Source of the DNA: Bacteroidales bacterium
Lineage (GTDB): Bacteria > Bacteroidota > Bacteroidia > Bacteroidales > Muribaculaceae
Length of the DNA: 35,893 bases
Direction of reading: 5' to 3'
Assembly (NCBI GenBank): GCA_014800815.1
Contig: JAAVFI010000004.1
Span: 10,719-46,611, forward strand
Below are positions 25,701-34,774 of this stretch, in pieces (position 1 is the first letter of the stretch; each line of letters starts with the position of its first letter). Below the pieces are notes generated by a model. The model was not told the DNA's origin. It searched no databases and saw nothing but the letters and a program-made list of their open reading frames with translations. Position numbers and translations under genes: made by a program.

Positions 25701-28224
25701 TAGCATCGGGGACAAATAGTATGGGAAGCGAGGCCGAAATCGTGCCTTTGCGGAGGCTGTAGAACGCCATATCGGCACTCACAAAATCATCGGCAAGAGC
25801 ACTGTCGGCAGGCTGCAGGCGCAGCTTGTAGTCGCTCGCGGGGAGTGCTGCCACGTCTATGGCGAGACTCTTCCCGGCCTCGGCAGTTCCTGAGAGGACT
25901 ACACTCGAATCGGCGGCAGCAATCACCTCCCAGCGCAGAGCTATCGGGGTGGAAACGCCGTCGCTGTTCAGAGCTTCGGGGCGTATGTTCAGAGTTTTGT
26001 CGCTATTCACAGCCGAGGGCACGGCCGCACTGAGCACGTAGGGTTTGCCGGTGGTAAATCTACGCGAAGTTGAAGCCGTCTCGGCAGTCTTGGAAGTCAC
26101 TGTGATATCGGCTACGAAATCGGTAAACTTCACATTTTCAATGCCGCTGTCGAAAGTCTCAGCAGGAATCACTACGGTAAATCCGCCTGAGGCATCGGTC
26201 TTTACATTAAAATCGGCGAGGTGTGTATCGGGCGCAAACCAGCGTTGGCGGTAGCCGCCCTTAAGCGATAAAAGCACATCGGCGTCTGCCACGGGCATTC
26301 CCGAGTATGTACGGGCACGCCCCTCGACAGTCACGCATCCGGGCGAGGGGATGTCGCGGCGGACGGATGTCACTTCGGCCTCGAAGACGGGAGCCTTGTA
26401 GTCCGACACCATTACATCTTTCGATGTGGATATGCCGTCACCGTCAATGACGATTGAGTAATATCCTGTGAGTCGGCCCTTTGGAGCTACGAATTTACCG
26501 CTTATACGGCCAAGCTCATCCGACTCAACGGTAACGCTGTCGACTTCTTCGTCATTTGCATCAAGCCAAGTCACATCGAAGCGTCGGCGGGCGAGGACTT
26601 CGGGATTTTTGCCGTCGTCGCGTCGCTGAGCGGCTACCACGGCCCAGCACACGGTGTCGCCGGGATGATAGAGCGGACGGTCGGTGAAGACGAGGAGCGA
26701 ATTCTGAACGGAGCTGCCGCGCTCGTCGTCCATTCCGTTGACCCACAGGCTCGAGAGGAAGTCGTAGTTGAGTCCTTTATAATCAATCACGAGTCGGTCG
26801 TTACGCCAACGCTTTGAGAGCGGAGCATCGAACTGTACGAGGCCCTGACGGTCGGTTTTCCCGACGAATATGTTCTTCGCATTTTTCTCGCCGGAGTTCA
26901 GGCTGAACGAGACGCCGGCAAGAGGTGCTCCCGTTGTGAAGTCAACGGCTCCCGCCACAGCCTTCGAGCATCCGTTAACTACGAACGGGAAGAGCGGCGT
27001 AACCTCAACAGTCTGGCAATAGCTGTTGTCGGTGGTACCGTCGATAGTGATTACCATTGCATAGCGTCCGGGGGCATCGAACTTGAAGGGAAATTCGGTA
27101 GTTCCGCGCACAGAGTCCGTTTTCAGGCTGCCGAAAGCGACTTCTCTGTACTGCTTGGCAATCTTCTGACCCGATGATACCGAAACGCCTGCGGGGATTT
27201 TATAAGCTCCTACACGGATTTCGCGGGCATATCTCCACTTGGCCGCAATGCTGAAAGACTCTCCGGGGGCAACCACCGATGTGGCCTCAATGGTCACGGT
27301 AGGCTGGGAGAGTAGGTTCAGTTTATTTTTAAGCTCGCCGTTGCCGTACCAATCAGGGAACTTCTTCAGTGAAGCCGTGAGCATGTCTATCACTTCGGCA
27401 CTCTCCTCCGCCTCCGAAGAAATGTTGATTTCAGATAGTACGTAGCGCGCGGCCTTGACCGTTTCAAAGCGTTTGTAGAGCTTTATAAGGGTGTCGGGAT
27501 TGCTGTCGCGGCGCACCGACCAATAGAAATACGGTGCTGACGCCTCGGCCGATGCCGCTACGGCTTCGTCGAGTACGGCCTTTAATTTCACGTCGTAGTC
27601 GTTGCCGGGGCGACGGAAATAATTGTAGGCATCGGCTTTCTTTAGCCGGATAAACGAGGCTACGTCAGGGATATACAGAAGCGCCTCGGGCGAATATTCA
27701 ACGGCGGCCTCGAAACGGCTGAGCGAAGTATTGCCGGCGAGACTCTGAGCGCTGTCGAGGAGCTCGATGATGCGGGTGCGGAATTGTTGACCGCTCCATG
27801 TGGCAATATCGGCGGGATAGGGCTCGAGAGGGGCATCGACATTGTCGTAGACATATCGTCTCCGGGAATAAATTTTGTAGAAAACTTCCGCTTCAAGAGC
27901 AAGCAGCATGGCTTTTGAAGCATCGTCGAGACCGGCCTGTTTCAGCTGATTCTCGATGAGGGCAGGTTGAGAAAAGATTGTATCGTTGTCGATATTCCGC
28001 TGCGCCGTGAGGAGTTCTACGAGCGCACGCAGACGCACGGGGCCGCTGTCGGGCGTTTTGTCGGCGGCTGCGAGGACTTTCCCGGCATCCTCTATCACCT
28101 GACGAGGATAAGCGAAATCGGGAACTTTGAACTCGGGCTTGTCGGCTCCGAAGCATTTAAAACTTATAGACATAAGAAAAAGTAGGATAACGGCAACAAT
28201 GTGGTGGGAGTGTTGAATCTTCAT
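22768..28224 (-). CDS. Bacterial alpha-2-macroglobulin-family protein without the thioester motif
   Basis: 1818 residues with a signal peptide (1-26), predicted to be periplasmic or surface exposed. A helical N-terminal part (about 35-300) is followed by macroglobulin domains; VFTDRPLYHPGDTV near residue 500 is the MG2 signature. FWRPSLVTDAEGNVDVVF with TTWQLRTFGWTKAL (about 1095-1125) is the A2M core motif, followed by a helical thioester-type domain (about 1290-1560). At the position of the usual CxEQ thioester the sequence reads GISVGESLTST, so no covalent trap can form. Bacterial members are thought to inhibit proteases at the envelope; here any trapping would be non-covalent. It follows fumarase on the same strand but after a terminator hairpin. 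No partner PBP1c gene is present in this window. Confidence 0.9.
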   Translation of the reverse strand: MKIQHSHHIVAVILLFLMSISFKCFGADKPEFKVPDFAYPRQVIEDAGKVLAAADKTPDSGPVRLRALVELLTAQRNIDNDTIFSQPALIENQLKQAGLDDASKAMLLALEAEVFYKIYSRRRYVYDNVDAPLEPYPADIATWSGQQFRTRIIELLDSAQSLAGNTSLSRFEAAVEYSPEALLYIPDVASFIRLKKADAYNYFRRPGNDYDVKLKAVLDEAVAASAEASAPYFYWSVRRDSNPDTLIKLYKRFETVKAARYVLSEINISSEAEESAEVIDMLTASLKKFPDWYGNGELKNKLNLLSQPTVTIEATSVVAPGESFSIAAKWRYAREIRVGAYKIPAGVSVSSGQKIAKQYREVAFGSLKTDSVRGTTEFPFKFDAPGRYAMVITIDGTTDNSYCQTVEVTPLFPFVVNGCSKAVAGAVDFTTGAPLAGVSFSLNSGEKNAKNIFVGKTDRQGLVQFDAPLSKRWRNDRLVIDYKGLNYDFLSSLWVNGMDDERGSSVQNSLLVFTDRPLYHPGDTVCWAVVAAQRRDDGKNPEVLARRRFDVTWLDANDEEVDSVTVESDELGRISGKFVAPKGRLTGYYSIVIDGDGISTSKDVMVSDYKAPVFEAEVTSVRRDIPSPGCVTVEGRARTYSGMPVADADVLLSLKGGYRQRWFAPDTHLADFNVKTDASGGFTVVIPAETFDSGIENVKFTDFVADITVTSKTAETASTSRRFTTGKPYVLSAAVPSAVNSDKTLNIRPEALNSDGVSTPIALRWEVIAAADSSVVLSGTAEAGKSLAIDVAALPASDYKLRLQPADSALADDFVSADMAFYSLRKGTISASLPILFVPDAKVKLAGRKVSVTAGTTAGELYIFSFVRNGKTLAPVKNHRIKSGFTTLNIELPDGFDAEDGQIVLVSVLDGNMYQSEVSIELPKEEKVDIVAETFRDKLVPGGLETWRFRLSKGDNALADAGMIATLYDKALDALLHNDMPTSFNFYRFIHRMDISGLNVYPFSDYYALPFKSVEGIELVLPSFRYYGDYNSAGVMMRRYASFKMAKAESASVENDMVEEYEMDLAAPMAEVVALTAEGAADAGTADVPEYRDTEVALAFWRPSLVTDAEGNVDVVFTVPNANTTWQLRTFGWTKALESASFAAEAVASKPVMVQANLPRFLRQGDEARVAATVFNNSDDSLAVTTVAEIFDIESGAVIATVQQTDTLASKASAVVGIDVVAPTDASAIGYRVRSMAGGFADGEQAAIPVLTSAATVIESTEFYLNPGDTKPFEFTVDASADATLTLSYCQNPVWTIVKAMRGISVGESLTSTGLVSRLFSALAARHLVSTNPDIAQALRVWKENPSEDALVSMLSKNENLKQLMLDSTPWVQAAASQTQRMEMLTSLLDPEANAKAIGDLTEALAKMQMPDGGFKWGGWASESSLWSTESVLMTLGIARSLGMLDESFNTALSKAFAYLQSTLSAMKGVKTDHELALIASFFPELKQTVGGSAIIRNTVAEVARNWKKDHTGDKAYDVLILKANGRKVEAEAVLASIRQFGVAKPGQGVCFPNVSDIRSYATIIQAYAAMGASAAELDALRQWVIVQAQALDNLGAWNPDYVIAAVMLTGSDWTSVPVAEAVTVNGKPFNPGRVESMTGYFARTLPSDGKTLRISVKPNGVTPSYGSVVSVSKSPAKSVKARPGRDLSIDKRCLVERDGKWVQTDEFALGERVRVQLTIKANRNLEYVSIDDERPASFEPVDQLPGYVYDGALAFYRENSDASTRLFVSWLPKGTYMVTYDMTAASVGTFVSGIATLQSQYAPELTAHSAGSMIVVK

Positions 28225-28243
28225 ACGTGGTGGAATTGAATAG

Positions 28244-28281
28244 AAAAAATGGCGGCGGGTTCTGAATCAGTTCCCGCCGCC
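28244..28281 (-). terminator. Terminator between fumarase and the macroglobulin-like gene
   Basis: GGCGGCGGG (28251-28259) pairs perfectly with CCCGCCGCC (28273-28281) around a 13-base loop. Six T follow on the minus strand (28249-28244). It lies about 22 bases after the fumarase stop and 20 before the next ATG, so the macroglobulin-like gene depends on read-through or an undetected promoter. Confidence 0.85.
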
Positions 28282-28303
28282 CTCTATAGATTACGTCTGA
28301 GAC

Positions 28304-29956
28304 TTACTTCTTGTTCAGTCCGCAGTTCTTACACTTCTCGTTGATCTGAGTGAAGAAGTCGTTGCCCTTGTCGTCCACGAGGATGAATGCGGGGAAGTCT
28401 TCCACTTCAATCTTCCAGATTGCTTCCATGCCGAGTTCGGGATACTCGAGGAGTTCTACTTTCTTGATAGAATTCTGTGCGAGGACTGCAGCAGGACCAC
28501 CGATAGAGCCGAGGTAGAAGCCTCCGTGCTTGTGGCAAGCGTCGGTCACGGCCTGGCTGCGGTTGCCCTTGGCAATCATTATCATAGAGCCGCCGGCGCT
28601 CTGGAACTGGTCTACGTAGCTGTCCATACGGCCTGCTGTTGTCGGGCCGAACGAGCCTGAAGGCATGCCTTCGGGAGTCTTGGCAGGACCTGCGTAGTAG
28701 ATAGGATGATCCTTGAGGTACTGGGGCATGGGCTCGCCGCGGTCGAGGCGCTCCTTGATCTTGGCGTGAGCGATATCGCGACCTACGATGATTGTGCCTT
28801 TGAGCGACAGACGGGTAGATACGGGATATTTAGAGAGCTCGGCAAGAATTTCGGGCATGGGACGGTTGAGGTCGATTTTTACAACTTCGCCTTCGCCGGC
28901 CTTGCGGTATTCTTCGGGGATAAGTTCGCCGGGATTCGAATCGAGTTTCTCGATCCAGAGACCTTCTCGGTTGATTTTAGCCTTGATGTTGCGGTCGGCA
29001 GAGCAGCTTACGCCCATACCGATGGGGCAGGAAGCACCGTGGCGGGGGAGACGGATCACGCGGATATCGTGAGCGAAATATTTACCGCCGAACTGTGCGC
29101 CGAGGCCGAGTTCTTCAGCAGCCTTCTTGAGAGTGGCTTCGAGTTCGAGGTCGCGGAATGCATGGCCGTATTCATTACCCTTGGTGGGGAGTTCATCGAG
29201 ATATTTTACAGACGCTTTCTTCACAACCTCGAGATTCTTCTCGGCAGAAGTGCCGCCGATAACGAATGCGATGTGGTAGGGAGGACAAGCGGCAGTACCG
29301 AGCGAACGCATCTTTTCGATGAGGAAGGGCACGAGCTTATCGGGGTTGATAGTAGCCTTGGTCTCCTGATAGAGATATGTCTTGTTGGCCGAGCCGCCGC
29401 CCTTGGCAACGAAGAGGAAGTGATACTCGCCACCCTCGGTTGCGTGGATGTCGATCTGCGCGGGGAGGTTGCAGCCGGTATTTACTTCGTCGTACATAGT
29501 CAGAGGTGCGTTCTGGCTATAGCGGAGATTGTCGGTAGTGTATGTGAGGTAAACGCCTTCGGAGATGCGCTCTTCGTCGTTGCAGCCTGTGAATACAAAC
29601 TGACCCTTTTCTGCGTGGCAGATAGCAGTACCTGTATCCTGGCAGAAAGGAAGTTGACCTTTAGCAGCCACTTCGGCATTGCGAAGCATTGTAAGGGCAA
29701 CAAACTTATCGTTCTGGCTTGCTTCAGGGTCTGCAAGGATTTTAGCCACCATTGCATTGTGCTCGCGACGAAGCATGAATGCGTTGTCGTGAGTAGCCTG
29801 ACGAGTAAGCACGGTAAGCGCTTTAGGATCAATTACGAGGAATTCGTGTCCGCCCCAGTTTTCTGTGTGGACATAATCAGAAGTGAGGTGATAGTACTCG
29901 GTTTTGTCCGGGCCGAGCGGGAACATCTCCTGATAGTGGAAGGGTTTAGTTGCCAT
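28304..29956 (-). CDS. Class I fumarate hydratase (4Fe-4S)
   Basis: Interconverts fumarate and malate in the cytoplasm; in gut Bacteroidales it serves the reductive branch that leads to succinate and propionate. The 550 residues carry the iron-sulphur ligands C105 (LPFCQDTG), C224 (TAACPPYH) and C318 (GVSCSADR) at the same positions as E. coli FumA. The N-terminal half has [18 protein letters not shown], and the C-terminal swivelling domain has [20 protein letters not shown] and [15 protein letters not shown]. Length and spacing match the family. It has its own promoter at 29994-30024 and a terminator at 28244-28281, so it is monocistronic. The enzyme is oxygen sensitive, fitting an anaerobe. 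Confidence 0.97.
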   Translation of the reverse strand: MATKPFHYQEMFPLGPDKTEYYHLTSDYVHTENWGGHEFLVIDPKALTVLTRQATHDNAFMLRREHNAMVAKILADPEASQNDKFVALTMLRNAEVAAKGQLPFCQDTGTAICHAEKGQFVFTGCNDEERISEGVYLTYTTDNLRYSQNAPLTMYDEVNTGCNLPAQIDIHATEGGEYHFLFVAKGGGSANKTYLYQETKATINPDKLVPFLIEKMRSLGTAACPPYHIAFVIGGTSAEKNLEVVKKASVKYLDELPTKGNEYGHAFRDLELEATLKKAAEELGLGAQFGGKYFAHDIRVIRLPRHGASCPIGMGVSCSADRNIKAKINREGLWIEKLDSNPGELIPEEYRKAGEGEVVKIDLNRPMPEILAELSKYPVSTRLSLKGTIIVGRDIAHAKIKERLDRGEPMPQYLKDHPIYYAGPAKTPEGMPSGSFGPTTAGRMDSYVDQFQSAGGSMIMIAKGNRSQAVTDACHKHGGFYLGSIGGPAAVLAQNSIKKVELLEYPELGMEAIWKIEVEDFPAFILVDDKGNDFFTQINEKCKNCGLNKK

Positions 29957-29993
29957 ATAAACGATTGAATTGTTTGTCGTATAGGATGATGTG

Positions 29994-30024
29994 CAAATTT
30001 AAGAAAAAAGCACGGAACAACAAT
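29994..30024 (-). promoter_or_regulatory. Promoter of the fumarase gene
   Basis: On the minus strand ATTG (30024-30021) is followed, after 19 bases, by TAAATTTG (30001-29994), close to TTTG-N19-TAnnTTTG. It lies about 38 bases before the start codon. The rest of 29957-30099 shows nothing further. Confidence 0.65.
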
Positions 30025-30099
30025 TCAACCAAGCAAAAAAAGTGCATCGGGGCAGAGGTGGGGGAATCGCCTGCTATACTTTGATAAGTCAGAAAAATG

Positions 30100-32649
30100 T
30101 TATGATAATGCACGTATTTTACGTCCGCCTCCTATAACTTTTACTTTGTCATCAAACCCGGAATTGACCAGAGACATCTCATATAATATTCGAGATGTCT
30201 GGCGAATGACTTTTATGTCAGCCACATAGAAAAAGCCATATCCTGAACGATATGAATAGTTATCGTTGTGATTTACGAAATCTACTTCTCTTATAGTTGA
30301 AACATCTGTTCTATGATTGCAGAATAGATTATACTCTGAAAGAGTCTTTTCTATCAGTGCCATAGATTCCGGTCTGGCAGGGATATTTGATTCGTCGATC
30401 TTTTTTTTGAAAAGTTCTGTTATCTCATCAATATTAATATCTTCGGTTTCATGGCAGCTATCAAGCAAGTTGGTTAGAATCAGTTTAATATGTATAACTT
30501 CAGTACCATACCATACTTGTGTGGCAATTATCAAGAAACAAAATACGATTAGTTCTTTGTGAAATTCCACACATTTATGCCATGAATAATCGTTGGTTTT
30601 GAGATATCCTTTTCGGGCGAGAATCAGAAATTTACCCATATTCCTGATGAAGTCGTGCGGAATACTTCCGTGTTGCTTCTCAAAGTTTGTTTCCAATTCT
30701 CTCCACATCAAAACTATATTTATCAGAATTCGGGAGTAATCTCTGACATCCACATGGCAAGCTGCATTTGCATAATCCGGTTTGAATATATCCGCGCCAA
30801 ATTTATATGCCTTTGAGTATAAGTCGGACAAACGAGTATCATAATGATCTCTTAATCGTCTGCTATATCTGTCGATACATTCAATAAACTGAATATCACG
30901 ACTACGCTTGTCGGAGATGCTCTCGTTGTAGTTGTATTCATTGCTTCCCTCATCAATATCTGTCAGGGAGTCTGTATCGTCTGATATTTCGGCCTCATTA
31001 GCATCTCTCTGCTTCTTATCAGAAGACAACAGGAAATCGACAATACGTACATCAGGTAATGCCAGGACAGACTTGCGAGAACCAATATGAATGTTATCGA
31101 ATTCTTCGCTTGACACTGATTTTGCCGGGACATCTACTTTTATCATATCTCGAGCCCCTTTTGTATCGGATAATTTGACCTCCGTATTATTATCGCACCA
31201 TAAGTATGATAGAATTCCGTCAAGATTGTCTTTCCAGTCTATGTTCGAGTCAAGAAGCGAATCAAGCTTTCGATATGTTTTGTTAGGATTAAACCTCGCT
31301 ACGTCATCTTCGCTTATAATGAAGATACGATTTGATATTTCATTGCTATCGGAATCTATGACTACTGCACTACAGCCGGTCAATGTAAAATCTTCAACAA
31401 CTATTTTGCAGCTGGCGTCAGGCATTTCAAATATTTGTAATTCCTCGCCGTTAGAATCAAGGATAGATAACCGGCTATTCTGTAAACATTCGTTATTCAG
31501 GAGTACCGTAAGGGTATCATCAATAACTTCCGCTGAAGTTATCTGCACGCTTTTGGCGATATAATCCGAAGATATTCTCTCAGGTCTCGTAAGTATCTGA
31601 AGTTTTGTCGGACTAATCTGAGATTTTTGATTTATGGTTATGCCTAAATTCCGAACATAGTCTTCCGGATTTGCAGAAATTATTGCGATGCAAGCTTCAT
31701 CTCCGGCACCACTGAAAGCCGCATTAGTTACATTGGCACTCCCGGACAATATAATTGTACGAGATAATAATGTAAATTGTATAATCTTTGCATGAAGTTT
31801 ATGTACATTAGACCTTTTTGATGAAAACACATCATCCCATGAATAAAGATTCAACCATTGCGGCTTCTCCTTCATCAAGTCATAGGGATAAATGCCATAT
31901 TCAGAGTATACGCAATTTACCTGATCCGGATTAAAAATACGCTTAAGAGTTCTGAGAGTTTGCCCTGATGTATCGTAAAAAGGAGAAATGGTTGTTATAG
32001 ATATTATTCTTTCATCACCTATAATTTCCCGGAGCTTGGTGTGTATATTCCCTTCCGAATCATTTGAAATAAATCGGATCTGCTCATCATTTATAATAAC
32101 TTTATCTGAAGTGTTCAGATGCTCTTCGGTCATCCAGTTAGTATTATCCCTCATCCAGCGCAGCTGTTGCTTCAACAATATAGAATCGGGAAGATCTAAA
32201 TTATTCAGATATTTCCATACCGTTTTAAACAGCGGAAGATAAACACTATCGTTACCTTTCAGACTAAAGGTATTCCAGACTTCCTCATTCAGAGCTTGGC
32301 CATTATATGTAAGATTGCCGGAGCCGACAACGAGCATTCCGGCATTTTCACCAAAGAACATCGATATCTTGGGATGAAATACACCGGTGTTTGTCGGGAT
32401 TTGCCTTACCAAAGTATAATGTCTATGGGCAGAGTCAATGCCAAACGTGGGATATCTTAAAATAATTTGATCATAGTTTGATGCGTCCAGCAACACTACA
32501 ATATTACTAACTCCACATTGTCTCAGTTTCGGAAGATAGAACGACTCGAAAAATATCGGGTCGAAAGTATAACTTGTCAAGATTGCTGAATGATATACGT
32601 TCTGCCGTTTACCAATCAAATCAAATATATTATATCGCACTAATTCCAT
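30100..32649 (-). CDS. Large protein with two phospholipase-D-type (HxK/GSxN) motifs, putative nuclease
   Basis: 849 residues with no signal peptide. Two PLD-superfamily half-sites are visible: H92-x-K94 with G109-S110-x-N112 (FHPKISMFFG to GSGNLT), and H286-x-K288 with G303-S304-x-N306 (LHAKIIQF to GSANVT). The pair would form one active site, as in PLD-fold nucleases such as BfiI-type enzymes. The remaining 530 residues are of unknown function: a beta-rich stretch near 370-450, then an acidic linker (about 555-590), then a long helical C-terminal part. The gene overlaps the end of its partner by 20 bases, so the two are translationally coupled. Both are clearly A+T-richer than neighbouring genes. 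I infer a nuclease acting on nucleic acid, probably in phage defence; lipid hydrolysis is less likely given the missing signal peptide. Confidence 0.75.
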   Translation of the reverse strand: MELVRYNIFDLIGKRQNVYHSAILTSYTFDPIFFESFYLPKLRQCGVSNIVVLLDASNYDQIILRYPTFGIDSAHRHYTLVRQIPTNTGVFHPKISMFFGENAGMLVVGSGNLTYNGQALNEEVWNTFSLKGNDSVYLPLFKTVWKYLNNLDLPDSILLKQQLRWMRDNTNWMTEEHLNTSDKVIINDEQIRFISNDSEGNIHTKLREIIGDERIISITTISPFYDTSGQTLRTLKRIFNPDQVNCVYSEYGIYPYDLMKEKPQWLNLYSWDDVFSSKRSNVHKLHAKIIQFTLLSRTIILSGSANVTNAAFSGAGDEACIAIISANPEDYVRNLGITINQKSQISPTKLQILTRPERISSDYIAKSVQITSAEVIDDTLTVLLNNECLQNSRLSILDSNGEELQIFEMPDASCKIVVEDFTLTGCSAVVIDSDSNEISNRIFIISEDDVARFNPNKTYRKLDSLLDSNIDWKDNLDGILSYLWCDNNTEVKLSDTKGARDMIKVDVPAKSVSSEEFDNIHIGSRKSVLALPDVRIVDFLLSSDKKQRDANEAEISDDTDSLTDIDEGSNEYNYNESISDKRSRDIQFIECIDRYSRRLRDHYDTRLSDLYSKAYKFGADIFKPDYANAACHVDVRDYSRILINIVLMWRELETNFEKQHGSIPHDFIRNMGKFLILARKGYLKTNDYSWHKCVEFHKELIVFCFLIIATQVWYGTEVIHIKLILTNLLDSCHETEDINIDEITELFKKKIDESNIPARPESMALIEKTLSEYNLFCNHRTDVSTIREVDFVNHNDNYSYRSGYGFFYVADIKVIRQTSRILYEMSLVNSGFDDKVKVIGGGRKIRALS

Positions 32650-34153
32650 TGCTCAATTCGCTTAGGAGTTTAAGACCCGATTCCGTCAAAACATCAATGC
32701 CGTCCTTCGGCTGTATGATACTCAAATCAATGAGGAAATTCCGCATGGTATCAATTCGAGGCGATGTATCCGTGGCATCCCAATTGTCAATAAACCGCAG
32801 ACATCCATTCTCAAAAACGAACTTCTGAGTTGCCTTTTGTGTCTGCAACATTTTGCGGAAAGATACCCTATAATGTCGATAGATAATATTGACAATGAGT
32901 CGTTTTATATAGGCAAAAACTTTTGATTCTAAATTTGACTTGACGTCATTCATATAGTTACAAAAATTCTCGGCTATGATACATTGTCTCTGATAATATA
33001 TCTCCGACTTCTCGCAGTTGGATATGTTGTCGCGATAAAACGACAACAGGTTTCTTATAGCTTCTGCTACAGGATATCTTCTCTGTTTGTCATCAAGTGA
33101 TTGAATTAATTCCTTGATTGTAACCTCCGGACTTATCTGAAAATCCGATAAAACATTATTTGCAATTTCATCTGATATCTTATCAACTGCAATCCATTGT
33201 TTATCATCATTCTCCAACACACTAAGGATCTCGTGGAAAATTTGTGTATACTGATACTGCCAATTATTATCAAGATAATAAGCATACCACCCCCATGCAG
33301 TAATATCATCGCTATCATGGTAGTTATCATACATATAACGCGCAAAATCGCCACCCCTCAGCTGACACTTGGATTTAGAGACAAACTCGAGTATGAACTT
33401 TATTGTTTGCCGTCGATGTAGGGAGTAGTCGGATGAGAGAGGATTGTCCGGCTGCAAAAGCATGTGCAGAAGATTATCCCTCTCATTATTAAGCGGCATC
33501 AATTTCATGCAAAATGCCTGGTTCAAAGATACTAATTCGATATCAGTAGCATAACCTCTTTGCAGAATACTTAAAAATAAGTATCCTGCATCTCCAACCG
33601 ATTCCGCAAAATCGTTGGCCAACATCAAGCCATTTACATACCCCTCGGTTTTGGTAATATTATATATAGATGCATACTTTTTATTTTGTGCGACCAAATT
33701 CAGTTCTTCAAGCGATGCAATATAGTACTGTCGAAGCACACCACCCGGATTAGCCCAATATGTACTTTTTCCCGGTCCAATATCAGCTCCTTCCTCCAAA
33801 GAGAAAATTTTAGTACTTTTATTACACTGTGCTGTAGCAAAATTTATCCCCGGGATACCGGCATGATCGTCAAGGGTTGCATTTATAAGAGCGACTAATA
33901 ATTCTGCCCTTCTGATAAATGGAAAGAAATCTTTGTCAATAATTGCCTGCTTTCCCTCATAGAACTGCTTGATAACCCAGCAGTAGAAACTATAATAACG
34001 TATTCTTATAGATACGTTGTTCAGTCCCGGCAACATCGTTGTAAAAAGTTGCTCCGCAACGTTTCGAATTCCAAGTTGATTCAGTCCCGGAGTCAATGAT
34101 GGTTCTTCGCCCCAATAAGGTGCGATATGCCGATTAGTATTAGATATCACCAT
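32630..34153 (-). CDS. Unrecognised protein, first gene of the PLD two-gene operon
   Basis: 507 residues from the ATG at 34153-34151 (a TTG four codons earlier is possible). I do not recognise a family. It is mainly helical, cytoplasmic, and has no Walker motif or nuclease signature I can see. The best-looking block is N-terminal: APYWGEEPSLTPGLNQLG, then NVAEQLFTTMLPGLNN and RIRYYSFYCWVIKQFYEG. The last 50 residues (MRNFLIDLSIIQPKDG to LTESGLKLLSELSNG) could be a winged-helix-like fold, suggesting DNA binding, which is speculative. It precedes and overlaps the PLD-type gene, so the products probably act together. A palindrome covers its -7 box, so the operon may be repressed by a regulator or by itself. 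Confidence 0.75.
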   Translation of the reverse strand: MVISNTNRHIAPYWGEEPSLTPGLNQLGIRNVAEQLFTTMLPGLNNVSIRIRYYSFYCWVIKQFYEGKQAIIDKDFFPFIRRAELLVALINATLDDHAGIPGINFATAQCNKSTKIFSLEEGADIGPGKSTYWANPGGVLRQYYIASLEELNLVAQNKKYASIYNITKTEGYVNGLMLANDFAESVGDAGYLFLSILQRGYATDIELVSLNQAFCMKLMPLNNERDNLLHMLLQPDNPLSSDYSLHRRQTIKFILEFVSKSKCQLRGGDFARYMYDNYHDSDDITAWGWYAYYLDNNWQYQYTQIFHEILSVLENDDKQWIAVDKISDEIANNVLSDFQISPEVTIKELIQSLDDKQRRYPVAEAIRNLLSFYRDNISNCEKSEIYYQRQCIIAENFCNYMNDVKSNLESKVFAYIKRLIVNIIYRHYRVSFRKMLQTQKATQKFVFENGCLRFIDNWDATDTSPRIDTMRNFLIDLSIIQPKDGIDVLTESGLKLLSELSNGISAI

Positions 34154-34240
34154 GGAATTATACAAATTATGCTACAGACATTATCCCGGTATGGATACTT
34201 AAAGTTTAAATTCTATTGACTATCATAATCATCAGAAAGT

Positions 34241-34282
34241 GTATACTTTGCAAATATACAGAATATTTGCTATCCCTACAAG
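34241..34282 (-). promoter_or_regulatory. Promoter and palindromic operator-like site of the PLD operon
   Basis: On the minus strand CTTG (34282-34279), 20 bases, then TATATTTG (34258-34251) form a Bacteroidetes promoter. The -7 box lies inside a 19-base near-palindrome (34241-34259, GTATACTTTGCAAATATAC), symmetric about TTTGCAAA apart from one mismatched pair. A dimeric repressor could bind there and block initiation. The leader to the ATG is about 90 bases, with no other clear structure. Confidence 0.55.
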
Positions 34283-34304
34283 TGTATAATCGGGGACAAT
34301 GGAC

Positions 34305-34346
34305 AAGAGGCGTACTCACCCGCAGATCCGGGTGAGTACGCCTCTT
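34305..34346 (-). terminator. Long perfect hairpin after the sigma/anti-sigma operon
   Basis: Positions 34305-34322 pair with 34329-34346 in a perfect 18-bp stem around a 6-base loop. It begins about 29 bases after the stop of the last gene of the second sigma operon. No T-run follows on the minus strand, so it may be a processing or stability element and not a classic terminator. It shields the PLD operon promoter from upstream transcription. Confidence 0.55.
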
Positions 34347-34374
34347 AGTTTGTGTATCAGTATATGAATACCTG

Positions 34375-34764
34375 TTATTTGAAGGCTTCGGGGTCGGCCT
34401 GGATGAAGAGGCGAACGTAGCCTTGCTCTGTCCAATAGCAGCCGATGCTGATTATGCAGCCGTTGTTCTCTATATTCAGGATTACGTGGTCTTCGTTGTC
34501 GTCGCCATTGTAGCGCTCAACGATGTTGCAGGATTTTTTCTTATCCTGCTCGATAGCCGCGAGGATGTCTTTCTGAAGTTTTTTGTCGTTTTCGGCTGTT
34601 ACTGAGCGGAAATAGTTACTCGGCTGGGTGATTTTCACGAGGTCGCGACCTTCGGCTCGAAGGTCTTTTCTCTCGAAGATTTTTTCGCAGGCGAGATTGG
34701 GCGATGCGGCACGGCACACTATGGTGGCTACGACCAGCAAAGTAAGGGCAAGGATTCGCTTCAT
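34375..34764 (-). CDS. Small exported protein of unknown function
   Basis: 129 residues with a signal peptide (MKRILALTLLVVATIVCRA, cleavage near residue 19-20). The mature part is about 110 residues with a lysine-rich helix (DKKLQKDILAAIEQDKKKS) followed by beta strands (HVILNIENNGCIISIGCY). No family is recognised with confidence. It is the last gene of the sigma / anti-sigma operon, ten bases after the anti-sigma stop, and may be a product or modulator of that response. Confidence 0.75.
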   Translation of the reverse strand: MKRILALTLLVVATIVCRAASPNLACEKIFERKDLRAEGRDLVKITQPSNYFRSVTAENDKKLQKDILAAIEQDKKKSCNIVERYNGDDNEDHVILNIENNGCIISIGCYWTEQGYVRLFIQADPEAFK

Positions 34765-34774
34765 AGTAAATATA

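Noticed and set aside
28706-29968. 420-residue open frame antisense to fumarase
   Set aside because: The fumarase on the minus strand keeps all three iron-sulphur cysteines at the family positions; the antisense frame has no recognisable feature.
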